Part shown: positions 17,601-25,890 of the stretch, piece by piece | Layout: the number at the start of each line of letters is the position of its first letter | How positions within the stretch are numbered: position 1 is the stretch's first letter | DNA from: Lachnospiraceae bacterium | GTDB lineage: Bacteria > Bacillota > Clostridia > Lachnospirales > Lachnospiraceae | DNA: 64,000 bases | Direction: 5' to 3' | Assembly: GCA_014804655.1 (NCBI GenBank) | Contig: JAAUZK010000032.1 | Span: forward strand, 62,001 to 126,000 | Translations under genes and position numbers: made by a program | The notes under the pieces: model-generated | What the model saw: the letters and a program-made list of their open reading frames with translations, nothing else | Databases searched by the model: none | Told to the model about the DNA's origin: nothing

Positions 17601-19262
17601 TTACAGATCGTTATTGACAATCAGGAATATACCGGAAAGGAGATTGCGTTACCCTCTTCTGCTATTCATGTTTATGCCAGCGTGGCTGATAAGAAAAATA
17701 AAATCGAATTACCAAACGCCGAATCCTGCTATAAGATCACAGAGTATAAGAATAATATCAAAGTAGGGACTGCAAAAGTGACATTGCAAGGCATCGGTGA
17801 TTACGGCGGGACAAAGACCTATTCTTTTAAGATCCTAAAGAAAGCGTATCTGACAAACCGTGTAAAGAGTATCAAGCTAGACAAAACTAGCCTTAATATC
17901 TCTCTTGCCGAAAAAGGAAAAAGAACTCTTACCGCTACGATAACACCAAATGATGCATCGCAAGAGATAACGAATCCGACTGTGATCTGGACTACCTCCA
18001 ACAGCACTATTGCTACTGTTAAAGCAGTTGAGACAGTCGCAGACGAGACCGGCACAGAAACTGACACAAACAATGTCCTTACCGTCAAGGCTGATATCAC
18101 TGTAATAAAAACCGGAACAGTGACCATAACGGCAATTGCACAGGACGGAAATAAAAAAGCAACGTGTACGGTAAAGATAAGCGTGCCGACTCTCAAAGAG
18201 AAAGACCAGATAATCCAGACAAAAACAGGTGACACTTACCAACTGACATTTATTCAATCTGGTGATAGCGAGGTCGATTATGATGGGTTCACATTCGAAA
18301 GCACGAATGAGTCGGTGGCATCCGTAGATGGCAAAGGGCTGGTCACCATGAAGCGATTCGGTATGGTTACAATTAAAGTATATGTCAACAGCCAATCTGT
18401 CCAGCAATGCCATTTTATTGTAAAAAGAGCCAGTGACGACGAGCTAAACAACAGCAATGTGCTCACATATGAGCAGGAACCGGGATGCAAGGACGATACC
18501 GCAGCCATCAACGATCTTTTGCGAAAGGCTGAACATAGTGGTGGCGCCTATGATACTGTATATATACCCGACGGCACTTATCACATCAACACTGTGAAAG
18601 ATGGTATGGGTGGCATCATTCTGACAGATAATCAGAATCTGATCATGTCGCCAAATGCAAAGCTTGTAGCAATTAAAAACAGCAGCGCCAATTATCAGGT
18701 AATATGGGCCTTTGGCCGCCAAAATGTTACCATTTCCGGCGGGCAGATCATCGGTGACCGTGATACACACAGCGGAGGCGGCGAGTGGGGCCAAGGTATC
18801 AAGATATCCGGCTGCACAAATGTTTATATCAGCGATGTGGAAGTATCCAAATGCTGGGGAGACGGTATTTATATCGGTTTCTATGATGGACCGAATAAAT
18901 CCAGCAACGGTGTCATAATTGAAAATTGTAATCTTCACCATAACAGAAGGAACAATCTTTCCATTACGGATGCGTCTAATGTTACGGTAAGAAACAGCCA
19001 GTTTAATTACGCAAACGGAACAGATCCGCAATACGGCATTGACATTGAGCCGAACAACGGCAGAACCTGCAGCAATGTAACAATATCCGGTTGCACGTTT
19101 CAAAAAAACGCCAAGGGAACCATTCAGATTCTCGGGCAGTTGAACGCCCATGTGAAAGACGTTAAAATAGAAAACTGCACCGGAGACAAGAAACCCGTCG
19201 AATGGTCGGGATTCGGTGGCAGTGTGAGCGGCGTGACATATAAGAACAACAAGTGGAACTAA
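14646..19262 (+). CDS. large secreted Ig-like/parallel beta-helix protein
   Basis: A 1,538-residue exported protein. The signal peptide ends near PAFAAEDA (residue about 29). An acidic low-complexity region (to residue 340) includes two exact 14-residue repeats. A Big2-type Ig-like domain (about 347-430, with ASWSSSDKTVAAVDQDGVIS) is followed by about seven modules with a DYT-Y-NN-G...GKG-Y-G pattern (430-1050). Another Big2-like pair follows (about 1075-1270). The last about 265 residues are a right-handed beta-helix of the pectate-lyase/polysaccharide lyase type (DDTAAINDLLRKA, VYIPDGTY, NVTISGGQIIG, VIIENCNLHHN). Likely a cell-surface or secreted polysaccharide-binding or -cleaving protein. 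No sortase LPXTG motif or SLH repeats are seen, so anchoring is unclear. Confidence 0.85.
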   Translation: MRNMKKWIAAVLTITMAVSDCGVIPAFAAEDALAVEKTVSGNNAVSGEMSADGEPFSESEIKEGEKEDGLSEKSDEDQDKEAPHSIQDEVTDFETDTETKLPALHIGQIKKGEKLPDPSDSEFVYDLPISLDVADCLVLFANYDINMIPEQEENGTLLWSILRGEKGTAAGSANLMNEEDDWTNFEVVSDSPYFIMTENEDEESDYYKMIELAPEEADGQDVYDYYIRAAYYLGTGEDKDEAFYAAATVPFVLQNVDMDEAQDDAIDEGESPDEVLAEGESDIDKVSETVDLEKPEEDETSEAVDLEKPEEDETSETVDSENAEADQAEEMISTISGNDIQPGSGEEEIRLILSETDIKMIPGDAPKQVTATIVPGDILVQASWSSSDKTVAAVDQDGVISARAEGKAQITAEYGDITAVVKVEVVRPDTDQVIDLSGDIWVAGFEKESDDFVYTGQKITQDIRIYYKDIPLQEKTDYTLTYKNNVNAAAWNSLKAPSVTVTLKGQYSGSVTLYYTIKPANIKDTDIYNTNKDSADEGQSSGYVQAVNYSTTLKIPNPELTFGKAKLKANKDFVCDYVSAPEGDEDFVPMPKDYTKGASYELGKIYNYIVKGIGNYTGFFKMQLVVVEDKNFNFSTATVTLDKKQYEYHGTPLPKSDVTISSLKVSKAALEAGLYDYEVYAEDITGAYVMVYPSKAGRDAGYYGYKKVNLKLIGDRNIKDAALGEKWKGNITFSQKTINEEGGIFQEKDGLLTFGTGKEALREGQDYTIKYSNAKKAGKVTVTFTGKGRYKGSLKKQYEITPNGDQQNFKLIWKNVKDENGKLSVAYQKGGAVPEFILKDQDNNILKNKTDYTVKLKNNTAPGNNMSCEISGKGNYKGYSHSVELEVTPGDISKATISVADKPYSEKPNAWKSKVTVKDVNGKTLAAGKDYEREVTYSYTGTENEQPPAGTIVTVTVKGMGFYADPDSDSSLIGRYRIFQNNISRLQIVIDNQEYTGKEIALPSSAIHVYASVADKKNKIELPNAESCYKITEYKNNIKVGTAKVTLQGIGDYGGTKTYSFKILKKAYLTNRVKSIKLDKTSLNISLAEKGKRTLTATITPNDASQEITNPTVIWTTSNSTIATVKAVETVADETGTETDTNNVLTVKADITVIKTGTVTITAIAQDGNKKATCTVKISVPTLKEKDQIIQTKTGDTYQLTFIQSGDSEVDYDGFTFESTNESVASVDGKGLVTMKRFGMVTIKVYVNSQSVQQCHFIVKRASDDELNNSNVLTYEQEPGCKDDTAAINDLLRKAEHSGGAYDTVYIPDGTYHINTVKDGMGGIILTDNQNLIMSPNAKLVAIKNSSANYQVIWAFGRQNVTISGGQIIGDRDTHSGGGEWGQGIKISGCTNVYISDVEVSKCWGDGIYIGFYDGPNKSSNGVIIENCNLHHNRRNNLSITDASNVTVRNSQFNYANGTDPQYGIDIEPNNGRTCSNVTISGCTFQKNAKGTIQILGQLNAHVKDVKIENCTGDKKPVEWSGFGGSVSGVTYKNNKWN
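15513..15596 (+). repeat. two exact-period 42-bp direct repeats
   Basis: Two consecutive 42-base units encode VDLEKPEEDETSEA and VDLEKPEEDETSET, differing in a few bases, followed by a decayed third copy (VDSENAEADQ). They lie in the acidic linker of the secreted protein and could vary in number between strains. Confidence 0.85.
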
Positions 19263-19304
19263 CCATAAAGGGAAAAACCGTAAATAACAAAATTAATACA
19301 AACA

Positions 19305-19326
19305 GAAGGCTCCCGCGGGAGCCTTC
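19305..19326. terminator. bidirectional terminator
   Basis: A perfect palindrome (11-base arms, GAAGGCTCCCG and its complement) followed by TTCATATTATT and preceded by A-rich DNA. It separates the convergent beta-helix gene and prs. Confidence 0.75.
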
Positions 19327-19352
19327 TTCATATTATTCCAATATATTATATG

Positions 19353-20540
19353 TTATTCCAATTCCCCTGCATTATATTTTGCCACGATCGACTGAATACG
19401 TTCCACGGGATTCAACAGGTCGCTGATGGAGGTGTCGTGGTTCAGGGTGTCAATAATATAGGCGATATACTTGCTCATATCGCAGTCGATATACCATTCT
19501 CTGGAAAGTAGTTCCGGCGGCTGGTAGATCAGGTTCGTGGTCAGAACGCGGCAGATTGTGCCATCGGCATATGCCGCATCGAAACGATCCAATCCTGCTG
19601 TGAAGAGACCGAAGGTGGAGAATACGAAGATTCTGTTCGCCTTGCGTTCTTTTAAGGCAGATGCGACTTCCAGAACACTCTCTCCGGAGGAGATCATGTC
19701 ATCTATAATGATCATATCCTTATTTTCCACACTGGAACCTAAGAATTCGTGTGCCACAATGGGATTTCTACCGCCTACGATCCGGGTGTAATCTCTTCTC
19801 TTATAGAACATACCCATATCCAGACCAAGCACATTGGCGATGTAGATTGCCCGGCTCATACCGCCCTCATCCGGGCTGATTACCATCATATGATCGCTGT
19901 CTATCGTTAAATCTTTCACATGGGTCAACAGACCTTTGACAAACTGATAGGCGGGCTGTACGGTTTCGAAGCCGTGCAGCGGAATGGCGTTCTGCACGCG
20001 GGGATCGTGGGCATCGAAAGTAATGATGTTATCCACGCCCATATTTACCATTTCCTGAAGTGCAAGCGCACAGTCCAGAGATTCTCTGGCGGTTCTCTTA
20101 TGCTGTCTGCTCTCGTAAAGGAAGGGCATAATGACCGTGATACGTCGCGCCTTACCACCTACGGCAGCAATGATACGCTTCAGATCCTGATAATGGTCGT
20201 CGGGTGACATATGGTTTTCATGACCGCAGAGCGAGTAGGTCAGACTGTAGTTGGCCACATCTATCAAGAGATAGAGGTCGGAGCCGCGCACGGACTGCTT
20301 GATTACGCCTTTGGCTTCACCCGAACCGAATCGGGGTACATCGGCTTTGAGAATATAGGAATCTCTCTGGTAACCGGAGAAAGCAAGAGAGTCTTTATGT
20401 TCGCTCTCACGCTCTGTTCTCCACTTTACGAGATAGTAGTCAACCATCTCGCCTAAAGGTCTGCAGCCCTCCAATGGAATGATTCCGAGGGAGCCCACGG
20501 GAATGGTTTCCAGATTTCTTTTTTCCTCACGTCTGGTCAT
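19353..20540 (-). CDS. prs: ribose-phosphate pyrophosphokinase, long form
   Basis: Makes PRPP from ribose 5-phosphate and ATP, feeding nucleotide, His and Trp synthesis. At 395 residues it is about 80 longer than typical bacterial Prs; the extra length is mainly at the N-terminus and internally. Recognisable: the PRTase loop MIIIDDMISSGESV, a divergent version of the canonical DDMIDTAGT, and the flag-like region VIMPFLYESRQHKR, then TFDAHDPRVQN. Long forms like this are known in clostridia. It is nine bases after the dnaC-like gene in one minus-strand operon. A TGAGGA site precedes the ATG. Confidence 0.88.
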   Translation of the reverse strand: MTRREEKRNLETIPVGSLGIIPLEGCRPLGEMVDYYLVKWRTERESEHKDSLAFSGYQRDSYILKADVPRFGSGEAKGVIKQSVRGSDLYLLIDVANYSLTYSLCGHENHMSPDDHYQDLKRIIAAVGGKARRITVIMPFLYESRQHKRTARESLDCALALQEMVNMGVDNIITFDAHDPRVQNAIPLHGFETVQPAYQFVKGLLTHVKDLTIDSDHMMVISPDEGGMSRAIYIANVLGLDMGMFYKRRDYTRIVGGRNPIVAHEFLGSSVENKDMIIIDDMISSGESVLEVASALKERKANRIFVFSTFGLFTAGLDRFDAAYADGTICRVLTTNLIYQPPELLSREWYIDCDMSKYIAYIIDTLNHDTSISDLLNPVERIQSIVAKYNAGELE

Positions 20541-20549
20541 GAAAAATCC

Positions 20550-21521
20550 TCACTTTCTGTTCATCAATCGTTTCTTGTACATTCGGATATCCTGCCCGGT
20601 CAGTTTACAGATTTCATAGTGACTGGTTATCCGGGAAAAGATACGGTCGGAGTACCGGTTCCTTAATTCCTCCAATGACAGATTTGTGGAGATCACGGTC
20701 GTTTTTTTTCCCATATGCCGTTCGTTTAAAAGCGAAAAAAGCTGGGAAGTTACGAACTGATTAGTCAGCTCGGTGCCTAAATCATCAACGATAAGCAGAT
20801 CGCATTGATATAAGTCCGCATAAGTTTCCCGCAGTTCATCCCTATTCTTATAATCAAAGGAATTCTTCGATAGTAAATCAAAAAGACCGGTCGCACTGAA
20901 ATAGATAACGGAATGTCCGCTCTCAATCAGCTCTTTAGCAACACAGCCGGAAAGAAATGATTTTCCCGTACCCACTGTACCATAAAAAAACAGATTATGG
21001 TAGTCAGAATTGAAATTTTTTATAAAATTGCGGCAGGTGTTCACTGCGTTCCTGAAACGCGACAGATCTTCGCCGCCGTAGTATTCATAAGAAAGTGAAT
21101 CAAAGTTCTCCGTCCGGAGCATCTCGCGGATATTGGACTGCTCGTAGAGAAGAGTGATCATAGCCTGCTTAAAACAGTGGCATTTCTGCCCGTCCGCATA
21201 TCCGGTATCTTTACAGTCCGGACATTCATAGACCGGTTCCAGATAATCGGGAGCCAGTCCGGCATCCTCCAGAAGCTGCGCTTTGCGCCCGGATAATTCC
21301 GCAAGGGAATCACGAAGATCTTCCATGGCATCGGGATCGCCGTTAAGCAGCTTTTTACCCTGTGAGACGGAGACGCTGGCCACAGCCTCTTCCAGCTCGC
21401 GGTAGGCGGGAATATGATCATAGACATATGCCAGTCTTTGTTCCGCATCGCGGCGGCTTTTAAACTGTTTCATCTCATATTGATGAAGAATCATATCGTA
21501 TTGGGCATTCGTCAGCGACAC
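20550..21521 (-). CDS. DnaC/DnaI-like helicase-loader ATPase
   Basis: An AAA+ ATPase of the DnaC/IstB type, 323 residues, which loads the replicative helicase onto DNA. The N-terminal region holds a Cys cluster (CPDCKDTGYADGQKCHC) that could bind zinc as in DnaI. Walker A is FYGTVGTGKSFLSG, Walker B is LLIVDDLGTE, and the sensor region includes STNLSLEELRNRYSDRI. Start is GTG 21521 with AAGGAG eight bases upstream. It is directly downstream of a DnaD-domain gene, the expected partner in primosome assembly in Firmicutes, which argues against a transposon IstB helper. Confidence 0.9.
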   Translation of the reverse strand: MSLTNAQYDMILHQYEMKQFKSRRDAEQRLAYVYDHIPAYRELEEAVASVSVSQGKKLLNGDPDAMEDLRDSLAELSGRKAQLLEDAGLAPDYLEPVYECPDCKDTGYADGQKCHCFKQAMITLLYEQSNIREMLRTENFDSLSYEYYGGEDLSRFRNAVNTCRNFIKNFNSDYHNLFFYGTVGTGKSFLSGCVAKELIESGHSVIYFSATGLFDLLSKNSFDYKNRDELRETYADLYQCDLLIVDDLGTELTNQFVTSQLFSLLNERHMGKKTTVISTNLSLEELRNRYSDRIFSRITSHYEICKLTGQDIRMYKKRLMNRK

Positions 21522-21571
21522 AATGGTACTCCTTTTGGTTGGCAGGAAAATATCGAGCGTAGCTCGATTTT

Positions 21572-22639
21572 TTAATTGCTTAACAATTCCTGCTCTAAAA
21601 CGTCGAAATCATAGTTGTTCTGTTTAAATTGATTAAATTTATTAGAGGAAGCGGCTCTGGACGGCTTCGTTTTGCGATAGTGATCGTCCAGCGGCTGTAT
21701 ATCGCTCTTGTGATGCACGCCGGCCTGATACCAACTGGTCAATATGCTGTCGGCATATTCCAAACGATGCTTGTCCGTGGCGAGTACGGTACGTTCGCAG
21801 GCGGTATAGATGACATCGGCCGTGAAACCGTATTCCTTGATCCAGCGCGTGATATAGGAAGCCTCCGTTTGAGTCGGCGTACCGTTCTTACCGAGCGCTT
21901 TCATGATATCATACACAATTTTGTCGTATTTGCCTGCTAAGCGGGAAGCCTGTTTGGGAGTCGTTATGCCCTGCTGTGCCCAGCTGATTGCCACTTTCTC
22001 TATGTATCTGAGATCCTTCTTGTCGCGATCCACACAATACTGGATCAGATAGTCGATCAGATCTTCGGAGAATCCCAGCTTGTCCGAGATAAAAAGGATC
22101 GTGCGGACTTCCGACGGGCTGAGCGTCTTCTTCAAATATTGTTCTGTGACAAAGAGGAGTCTGGAAGTTGCCTCATCAGATTTAAAAGCTTTCAGTTCAT
22201 CCAGAGTATAATTAGGTTTTATGTAAGCGTCTTCGAACTCTTCCGTGTTTAACTTGGAAGAGATCGGCACGACGGAGGCAAGCGGAGCTGCCGCTGCGGC
22301 GGATACTGACGGAACAGGTGCAATGACCGGAGCGGAAACGGGCTGAGCGAAGTCCATCAGATGGATACCGGTAACGGCCTTATTGTCGTCATATTCCAAC
22401 GTCAGAAGCCGCTTCTTCTCCCAGTATCTCAGGGCACGCATAACATCTTTTTCAGTATAATTAAACATGTCCGCAATATCGGATATACTGGTAGAACGTC
22501 TGGCGCTCATCATACGAATCAGATACAGATAGATCTTAAGCTGTGCATCGTTCGCATCTTCCATATATTCGTCGATAAAACGGTTGGAAATAACCGTAGA
22601 ATCGGCATAATTATCCTGATATATTGTTACATGACTCAT
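21572..22639 (-). CDS. DnaD-domain replication protein
   Basis: A 355-residue primosome protein. Residues about 15-85 form a winged helix (LYLIRMMSARRSTSISDIAD then FNYTEKDVMRALRYWEKKRL). A Pro/Ala/Val linker follows, and the C-terminal part has DnaD-type repeats (RTILFISDKLGFSEDLIDYL, YIEKVAISWAQQGI, and a second set ending ILTSWYQAGVH). The YxxxI...W...GI pattern is diagnostic of DnaD C-terminal domains. ATG 22639 is preceded by AGGTGG; an upstream extension to 22663 is less likely. It works with the helicase loader encoded next. The 250-base region upstream has DnaA-box-like 9-mers. Confidence 0.88.
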   Translation of the reverse strand: MSHVTIYQDNYADSTVISNRFIDEYMEDANDAQLKIYLYLIRMMSARRSTSISDIADMFNYTEKDVMRALRYWEKKRLLTLEYDDNKAVTGIHLMDFAQPVSAPVIAPVPSVSAAAAAPLASVVPISSKLNTEEFEDAYIKPNYTLDELKAFKSDEATSRLLFVTEQYLKKTLSPSEVRTILFISDKLGFSEDLIDYLIQYCVDRDKKDLRYIEKVAISWAQQGITTPKQASRLAGKYDKIVYDIMKALGKNGTPTQTEASYITRWIKEYGFTADVIYTACERTVLATDKHRLEYADSILTSWYQAGVHHKSDIQPLDDHYRKTKPSRAASSNKFNQFKQNNYDFDVLEQELLSN

Positions 22640-22772
22640 TTCAACACCACCTCTGTTCCGCAAGGGAACTCATTGTGCCCCTATATAGCACATGCTGAAT
22701 TATAGCATAGCGGTTTTTAAAATGAAATAGGCAAACTGCCATAATCAAAACAGGGAACAGGGGTTCATCAAA

Positions 22773-22889
22773 TGTGGATAATGTGGATAGCATACGGAAG
22801 CACCGATAAAAACAAGGAAAGTTATACATAAAAATATCCACAGAAAAGCGATGGATATTTCGACTGTTTTCTGTGGATATTGTGAATAA
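22773..22889. promoter_or_regulatory. cluster of DnaA-box-like 9-mers, with hairpin
   Basis: Between murC and dnaD lie TGTGGATAA (22773-22781, a perfect DnaA box), TGTGGATAG (22782-22790), TTATACATA (22822-22830), ATATCCACA (22834-22842), TGTGGATAT (22872-22880) and TGTGAATAA (22881-22889). A perfect 14-bp inverted repeat, ATATCCACAGAAAA at 22834-22847 and its complement at 22867-22880, includes two of them. Read in the murC direction this hairpin is followed by TTTTTA and could also be the murC terminator. DnaA binding is inferred from the 9-mers. Confidence 0.6.
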
Positions 22890-24269
22890 TTATTTTCGCA
22901 GTAGGTTTTCGCCGATTTTTACGACATCACCTGCCCCCATAGTTATCAACAAATCATCCTTTGTGCAATTTTTCAGAAGAAAGTTTTCAATCTCTTCAAA
23001 AGAAGGAAAATAATAACACCGATGGCCGGACTTCTCGATTTCCTGCTGCAGTGTCTTGGAACTGATCCCCAGAGTATATTTCTCTCTGGCCGCATAGATG
23101 TCGGCGAGTACGATCTCATCGGACAGTGACAGGGCAGCGGCAAAGTCTTTTAAAAATGCTTTGGTCCTCGTGTAAGTATGAGGCTGGAACACGCACCATG
23201 TAGTGTGGTGGGGGTAATTCTTAGCGGCAAGAAGGGTTGCACGGATCTCCGTCGGGTGGTGGGCATAGTCGTCGATGATGGTAACGCCGTTTACCTTCCC
23301 CTTGTATTCGAAGCGTCTGTCCGTGCCGCCGTAGTGGAGCAGCGCCTTTGCGGTCACCTCGTCGGATATTCCGAGCAGATCGGCAAGAGCGATAGCCGCT
23401 ATGGCATTATAGACGTTGTGTTCTCCGGGAACTTTTAAAGAAAATACTTCTTCTTTGCCATTTCGGCGCATAAGATGAAAAGAAGGACAACCAGATGCGT
23501 CATATGTGATATCTTTCGGATAATAGTCGTAATCGGTGCTTGAACCGTAGGTGATAACCCTGCAGGCAAGATCGGCCGTGAGTTCTTCGCAGTGCGCAAT
23601 ATCTCCGCTTATAATCAGCGTGCCGTCGGCCGGCAGAAGGCGGGCAAATTTGTGAAAAGATCTGCGGATATCGTCAATGTCCTTAAAGAAGTCCAGATGG
23701 TCTTCTTCTATATTAAGTATAATGCTGATTCGGGGATAGAAACTTAAGAAACTGTTAGTATATTCACAGGCTTCCGTGACAAATAGGTCAGAGGAACCGA
23801 CACGGATATTGCCGCCGATCGGTTTGTAGATGCCGCCGATGGACAGGGTGGGATCATCATCGTTTTCCAAAAGGATCTGGGAGATCATGGAGGTGGTGGT
23901 GGTCTTACCGTGAGTGCCGCTTACGGCGATGGGAATCTTATAATTTTGCATCATCTGCCCCAGAAGCTGCGCTCTGGTAAGAAGCGGAATTTGCAGGCTG
24001 TCTGCGGCGGTCATCTCCGGATTATCCGGTTTGATGGCGCTGGTATAGACTGCCACATCGATATCCGGTGTAAGATTCTCCGCGCGCTGGCCATAATATA
24101 TGGCGGCACCCTGCTCTTCCAGCCGGTGGGTGAGCGGAGACGGGGTTCTGTCGGAGCCGGATATACGGAATCCTTCAGAAAGAAGGATCTCGGCGAGTCC
24201 GCTCATGCTGATGCCACCGATCCCGATAAAATATATATGAATTGGGTCTTTAAAGTTAATCTGATACAT
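22890..24269 (-). CDS. murC: UDP-N-acetylmuramate--L-alanine ligase
   Basis: Adds L-alanine to UDP-MurNAc, the first step of the peptidoglycan stem peptide; cytoplasmic, ATP-dependent. The 459-residue protein has the N-terminal Rossmann motif YFIGIGGISMSGLAEIL, the Mur ligase P-loop VSGTHGKTTTTSMIS, the central LNIEEDHLDFF, and the C-terminal IDDYAHHPTEIRATL. Length is normal for MurC. ATG 24269 with a GGGAG site is chosen over the frame's earlier start at 24329. It is transcribed towards dnaD, but a likely terminator separates them. Confidence 0.96.
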   Translation of the reverse strand: MYQINFKDPIHIYFIGIGGISMSGLAEILLSEGFRISGSDRTPSPLTHRLEEQGAAIYYGQRAENLTPDIDVAVYTSAIKPDNPEMTAADSLQIPLLTRAQLLGQMMQNYKIPIAVSGTHGKTTTTSMISQILLENDDDPTLSIGGIYKPIGGNIRVGSSDLFVTEACEYTNSFLSFYPRISIILNIEEDHLDFFKDIDDIRRSFHKFARLLPADGTLIISGDIAHCEELTADLACRVITYGSSTDYDYYPKDITYDASGCPSFHLMRRNGKEEVFSLKVPGEHNVYNAIAAIALADLLGISDEVTAKALLHYGGTDRRFEYKGKVNGVTIIDDYAHHPTEIRATLLAAKNYPHHTTWCVFQPHTYTRTKAFLKDFAAALSLSDEIVLADIYAAREKYTLGISSKTLQQEIEKSGHRCYYFPSFEEIENFLLKNCTKDDLLITMGAGDVVKIGENLLRK

Positions 24270-24618
24270 GGAAATCTCCCTATATTTCATTTTTACTAGT
24301 ATTATACTCATTTCATATAAAAAAACCAATAGGAATTTGGAAAAGAAACGGATTGACTCTTTTTTGGATACAATTTATACAATAGGATTAATGAATTTAT
24401 GTCTTATAAAAGAAGTATGTTGAAAATAGACAAATATGTTGAAATGCAAAGCGAAATATTGTATATTATTAACACACTCGGAAAAGTATTGATTGAATAA
24501 ATTTGTAAATAATATTCACTTTCCCTTTGAATTGTGGTATAATTAACAAACAAAACAAAATAGGCTTTTAATTTTAATATATATATTAAAAAAATTTAGG
24601 AAACAAGAGGTGATACGG
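24270..24618. other. divergent murC/glgC intergenic region
   Basis: 349 bases of AT-rich DNA between divergent murC and glgC. It holds the glgC promoter at 24515-24543. No coding frame is supported. Short A- and T-runs but no clear hairpin were found. Confidence 0.5.
24515..24543 (+). promoter_or_regulatory. glgC promoter
   Basis: TTCACT (24515-24520) and TATAAT (24538-24543) are 17 bases apart, and the -10 is extended (TGGTATAAT). It is about 75 bases upstream of glgC. Confidence 0.65.
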
Positions 24619-25890
24619 ATGGTAAAGAAGGAAATGATTGCCATGTTGCTTGCTGGCGGTCAGGGAAGCAGATTAGGGGTGTTTACGTCAAAGGTTGCAA
24701 AACCTGCTGTATCCTTTGGCAGTAAATATAGGATTATCGACTTTCCGCTCAGTAACTGTATTAATTCAGGTGTTGATACGGTCGGCGTGTTGACACAGTA
24801 TCAGCCGCTTCGACTGAACACTCATATCGGTATCGGTATTCCGTGGGATCTCGACAGAAATATCGGCGGTGTGACGGTGCTTCCGCCCTATGAGAAGAGC
24901 GCGAACAGTGAATGGTATACGGGTACTGCTAATGCGATCTATCAGAATATGGATTACATGGAGAGTTTTAATCCTGAATATGTGCTGATCTTGTCAGGTG
25001 ATCATATTTATAAGATGGATTATGAGGTTATGCTTGATTTCCACAAGCAGAACGGTGCCGAAGTAACGATTGCAGTTATGCCTGTTCCGATGGAAGAGGC
25101 GAAGCGTTTCGGTATCATGATTACGGACAAGGACCGCAAGATCATAGATTTTGAAGAGAAACCGGAGAATCCGAGAAGTAATCTTGCTTCCATGGGTATA
25201 TATATCTTTAATTGGAAGACGCTTAAGGAAGCACTGCTTACCAATGCGGAACAGCCGGGATTAGACTTCGGAAAACATTTGATTCCGTACTGCCATGCGA
25301 AAGGTGCACCTCTTTATGCCTATGAGTTTAACGGTTACTGGAAAGATGTAGGAACATTGAATTCTTACTGGGAAGCAAACATGGAGCTGATCGACCTTGT
25401 TCCGGAATTCAATCTCTATGAGGAGTATTGGAAGATCTATACGAAAAGTGAGATTCTGCCGCCTCAGTATCTGTCTAATGACAGCGTTGTAGAGAGAAGT
25501 ATCATCGGAGAAGGGTCTGAGATATACGGCAAGGTATATAATTCTGTGATCGGCTGTGGTGTTACAATAGGAGCAGGTACTGTTGTTAGAGATTCCATCA
25601 TCATGAATGAGACGAAAGTCTGCAGCAATTGTGAATTATATAAGACAATTATTGCAGAGAATGTCCTGATTGAGGATAATGTCAAGCTGGGTGTCGGCGA
25701 AGAGGCTGAGAATGAGACCGATCCTCACATTTATAATCACGGTATTGTGGCTGTGGGAGAGAAGAGCGTTATCCCGCAGGGTGTTTCCGTCGGAAAGAAT
25801 TCGGTTATTTTCGGCGTGACGAGCGCGGAGGACTATAAAGACGGAAATCTTCCGAGCGGAAAAACTTTAATTAAGGCAGGTGATAAATAG
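24619..25890 (+). CDS. glgC: glucose-1-phosphate adenylyltransferase, catalytic subunit
   Basis: Makes ADP-glucose from glucose 1-phosphate and ATP for glycogen synthesis. The 423-residue protein starts with the nucleotidyltransferase motif [15 protein letters not shown], then [19 protein letters not shown], the catalytic region [11 protein letters not shown] and the sugar-phosphate binding IDFEEKP. A left-handed beta-helix follows (hexapeptide pattern, about 290-400). ATG 24619 follows AGAGGTGAT at a suitable distance; a GTG at 24610 overlaps that site. It overlaps glgD by one base, so both subunits are made together. Confidence 0.95.
   Translation: MVKKEMIAMLLAGGQGSRLGVFTSKVAKPAVSFGSKYRIIDFPLSNCINSGVDTVGVLTQYQPLRLNTHIGIGIPWDLDRNIGGVTVLPPYEKSANSEWYTGTANAIYQNMDYMESFNPEYVLILSGDHIYKMDYEVMLDFHKQNGAEVTIAVMPVPMEEAKRFGIMITDKDRKIIDFEEKPENPRSNLASMGIYIFNWKTLKEALLTNAEQPGLDFGKHLIPYCHAKGAPLYAYEFNGYWKDVGTLNSYWEANMELIDLVPEFNLYEEYWKIYTKSEILPPQYLSNDSVVERSIIGEGSEIYGKVYNSVIGCGVTIGAGTVVRDSIIMNETKVCSNCELYKTIIAENVLIEDNVKLGVGEEAENETDPHIYNHGIVAVGEKSVIPQGVSVGKNSVIFGVTSAEDYKDGNLPSGKTLIKAGDK

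Noticed and set aside
20550..21521. IstB helper of an IS21-type transposon
   Set aside because: Adjacent DnaD gene, N-terminal Cys cluster and the absence of a transposase gene favour a DnaC/DnaI-type loader.
22773..22889. Chromosomal replication origin
   Set aside because: DnaA-box-like 9-mers are present, but there is no dnaA/dnaN pair nearby, and the region sits between murC and dnaD. Regulation or titration fits better.
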